Positions 62,979-64,000 of a stretch of 64,000 nucleotides of DNA are shown piece after piece. Position numbers and translations under genes: made by a program. The stretch is from Volvox africanus (Eukaryota; Chlorophyta; Chlorophyceae; Chlamydomonadales; Volvocaceae): NCBI GenBank assembly GCA_030268105.1, contig BSDZ01000005.1:2232001-2296000 (forward strand), given 5' to 3'. Below the pieces are notes generated by a model. It was given only the letters and a program-made list of their open reading frames with translations. It did not search any database and had not been told where the DNA came from. Position 1 is the first letter of the stretch. Each line of letters begins with the position of its first letter.

Positions 62979-63965
62979 TAGCCTTGGGTATCTAAGGCTA
63001 GTAACCAAGATGTTCAGGAAACTGGACATCTTCCAATTGGGCCTAAACAGTTTGGCGGATATTAACACAGAGATACAACAGTGTATAAATAACCATGATG
63101 AATGCATGCATGCATATTAATAGATGGAGGTATCATGTATTGATTCATAAAGCTAATGTAAAGCTAATTCATAAAAGCGTGCGTGGGATAAATGCTAGGA
63201 GGTAGAACATAGGCAGTGTAAGGAAGGCAGGCAGGCTGTAGTAGCCATGCCCTGCGGTAACACACTTCGACGAATGCAGAAGCACCCTGTAGTAGTTGAG
63301 AGCCGCAAAGGCCTCTTGAAATTCTGACAGGCAGCTGCTTGACAGGCAGCTGCACCTTCATATTGTGCTGGTGTGTGGGCCGTACATATACGACTACTAC
63401 GCACCCTATCAGCATCTCGAGAGGCCTTTGCGGCTCTCAACTACTTCACAGGCGCATTGGCCGGCTATCTTATCTAGGGCATCTTCAAGTAAGCTCTGTC
63501 CTAGTAAGCAACTAATCTTCACAAGAAGCCTTTCATTTGTTTTGCCAATAATTTGTAACTTGCTGAAGGAAGACCCTCAGAACACAAAGCTAAAAACATT
63601 AACCTAAAAATTTTCACACTTAAACAAACCCCAGCAAACCCCCTATCAACTTACTACCAGCAGCTCATCAACCCACCGGTAAGGGCGGAGCCCAGGGCCG
63701 CCCCCATTGCCACCAAAGCAACGTAACTTCCACGACCATGACCACGGCCTCCGGAGCTGTCAGCTGGTGCGGGCGCAGCAGATACACCTGATGACGAGGC
63801 AAGGCCCCCCGGTGTCGGTGATGGTGAGGAATATGGGGACGGTGACGACGTCATCTTGTACCTCAGCGATAGGAGGTAGTTCTCACAGCCAAAGTTGCCA
63901 TACGCTTTTACGCAGTCTTGGGGTACTAAGGTATGGCATAACGAGTATGTCTGCTCCAGATACAT
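60063..63965 (-). CDS. Receptor-like protein kinase, partial at both ends
   Basis: Supported exons: 63677-63965, 62656-62813, 61285-about 62571 and 60063-60137. The first begins at an acceptor, so the 5' end lies beyond the window. It encodes a Cys-containing extracellular piece (HTLVPQDCVKAYGNFGCENY), a Ser/Pro-rich stalk, and SYVALVAMGAALGSALT. Joined in phase 1 to AITIAVAFFIIRRRRRH, this is a membrane helix with a basic stop-transfer. The third exon holds a Ser/Gln-rich juxtamembrane region and the kinase N-lobe: glycine loop GKGNFGRVYEG, lysine in VAVKVLL, an acidic insertion of roughly 140 residues, then the helix-C region with EQEVQVLGRCFHPNVVQLLA and hinge LVMELMDTSLD. It joins in phase 0 to VLHIAAQIAAALEYLHPTIV plus HRDLK, the catalytic loop. 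DFG and APE exons were not found downstream. The join from 62656 to the third exon is unresolved: an in-frame TGA at 62599-62601 must be spliced out. Confidence 0.8.
60766..60790 (+). repeat. Short (CAGA)n tract
   Basis: About six units in the intron between the last two kinase exons found. Confidence 0.85.
62909..62975. repeat. Mirrored (CA)n-(TA)n-(TG)n tract
   Basis: Same CA-TA-TG architecture as 52519-52595, here in the kinase intron between the exon at 63677-63965 and the exon at 62656-62813. Confidence 0.93.
63291..63445. repeat. Hairpin with perfect 25-bp arms and about 105-nt loop
   Basis: Arms 63291-63315 and 63421-63445 are exact reverse complements (AGTAGTTGAGAGCCGCAAAG followed by GCCTC). 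The loop contains a direct duplication of CAGGCAGCTGC. It lies in the same kinase intron. The size and shape resemble algal miRNA precursors or a small foldback element. Confidence 0.88.
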
Positions 63966-64000
63966 CTGTTAGTTAATGGCGGCATACAGCAGCAGCACGG

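Overview
The window looks like nuclear DNA of a volvocine green alga (the Volvox/Chlamydomonas group). The reasons are: genes broken into many short GT-AG exons, proteins rich in Ala/Gly/Gln/Ser homopolymers, interstitial TTTTAGGG-type telomere-like tracts, possible TGTAA polyadenylation signals, and very dense microsatellites in introns. I cannot assign a genus. No bacterial-style operons, tRNA, rRNA or CRISPR were seen.

Layout. (1) 1.7-9.0 kb, plus strand: a 12-exon SET-domain (SMYD-like) lysine methyltransferase. (2) 9.9-12.6 kb: a GC-rich block ending in a 611-bp inverted repeat whose two arms each carry the same unidentified ORF. (3) 14.8-18.2 kb, minus strand: a dienelactone hydrolase-family gene that needs a 5-nt micro-exon, and probably an 8-nt one, to restore the family sequence. 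Its last exon was not found. (4) 18.7-19.3 kb, minus strand: a small secreted cysteine-rich, knottin-like protein in three phase-matched exons. (5) 22.4-49.7 kb, minus strand: one 27-kb gene of nearly 50 exons. In order it encodes a low-complexity N-terminus, about thirteen WD40 blades (probably two propellers), an ankyrin-like segment, a six-helix TRP/polycystin-type channel and a coiled-coil, Gly-rich tail, about 2,600 residues in all. (6) 49.7-59.6 kb: AT-richer, gene-poor DNA with a 622-bp PIF/Harbinger-type MITE and dispersed repeats. (7) 60.1-64.0 kb, minus strand: a receptor-like protein kinase with one membrane helix and the kinase N-lobe up to the HRDLK catalytic loop. The rest of its C-lobe was not found, and the 5' end runs off the window.

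Gene models were built by hand from splice sites and reading phase. Where consecutive exons agree in phase and restore a family motif I give exact boundaries; unresolved junctions are stated. The genes are not an operon. The only link I see is a 136-bp repeat (3 mismatches) in introns of both the hydrolase and the channel gene.
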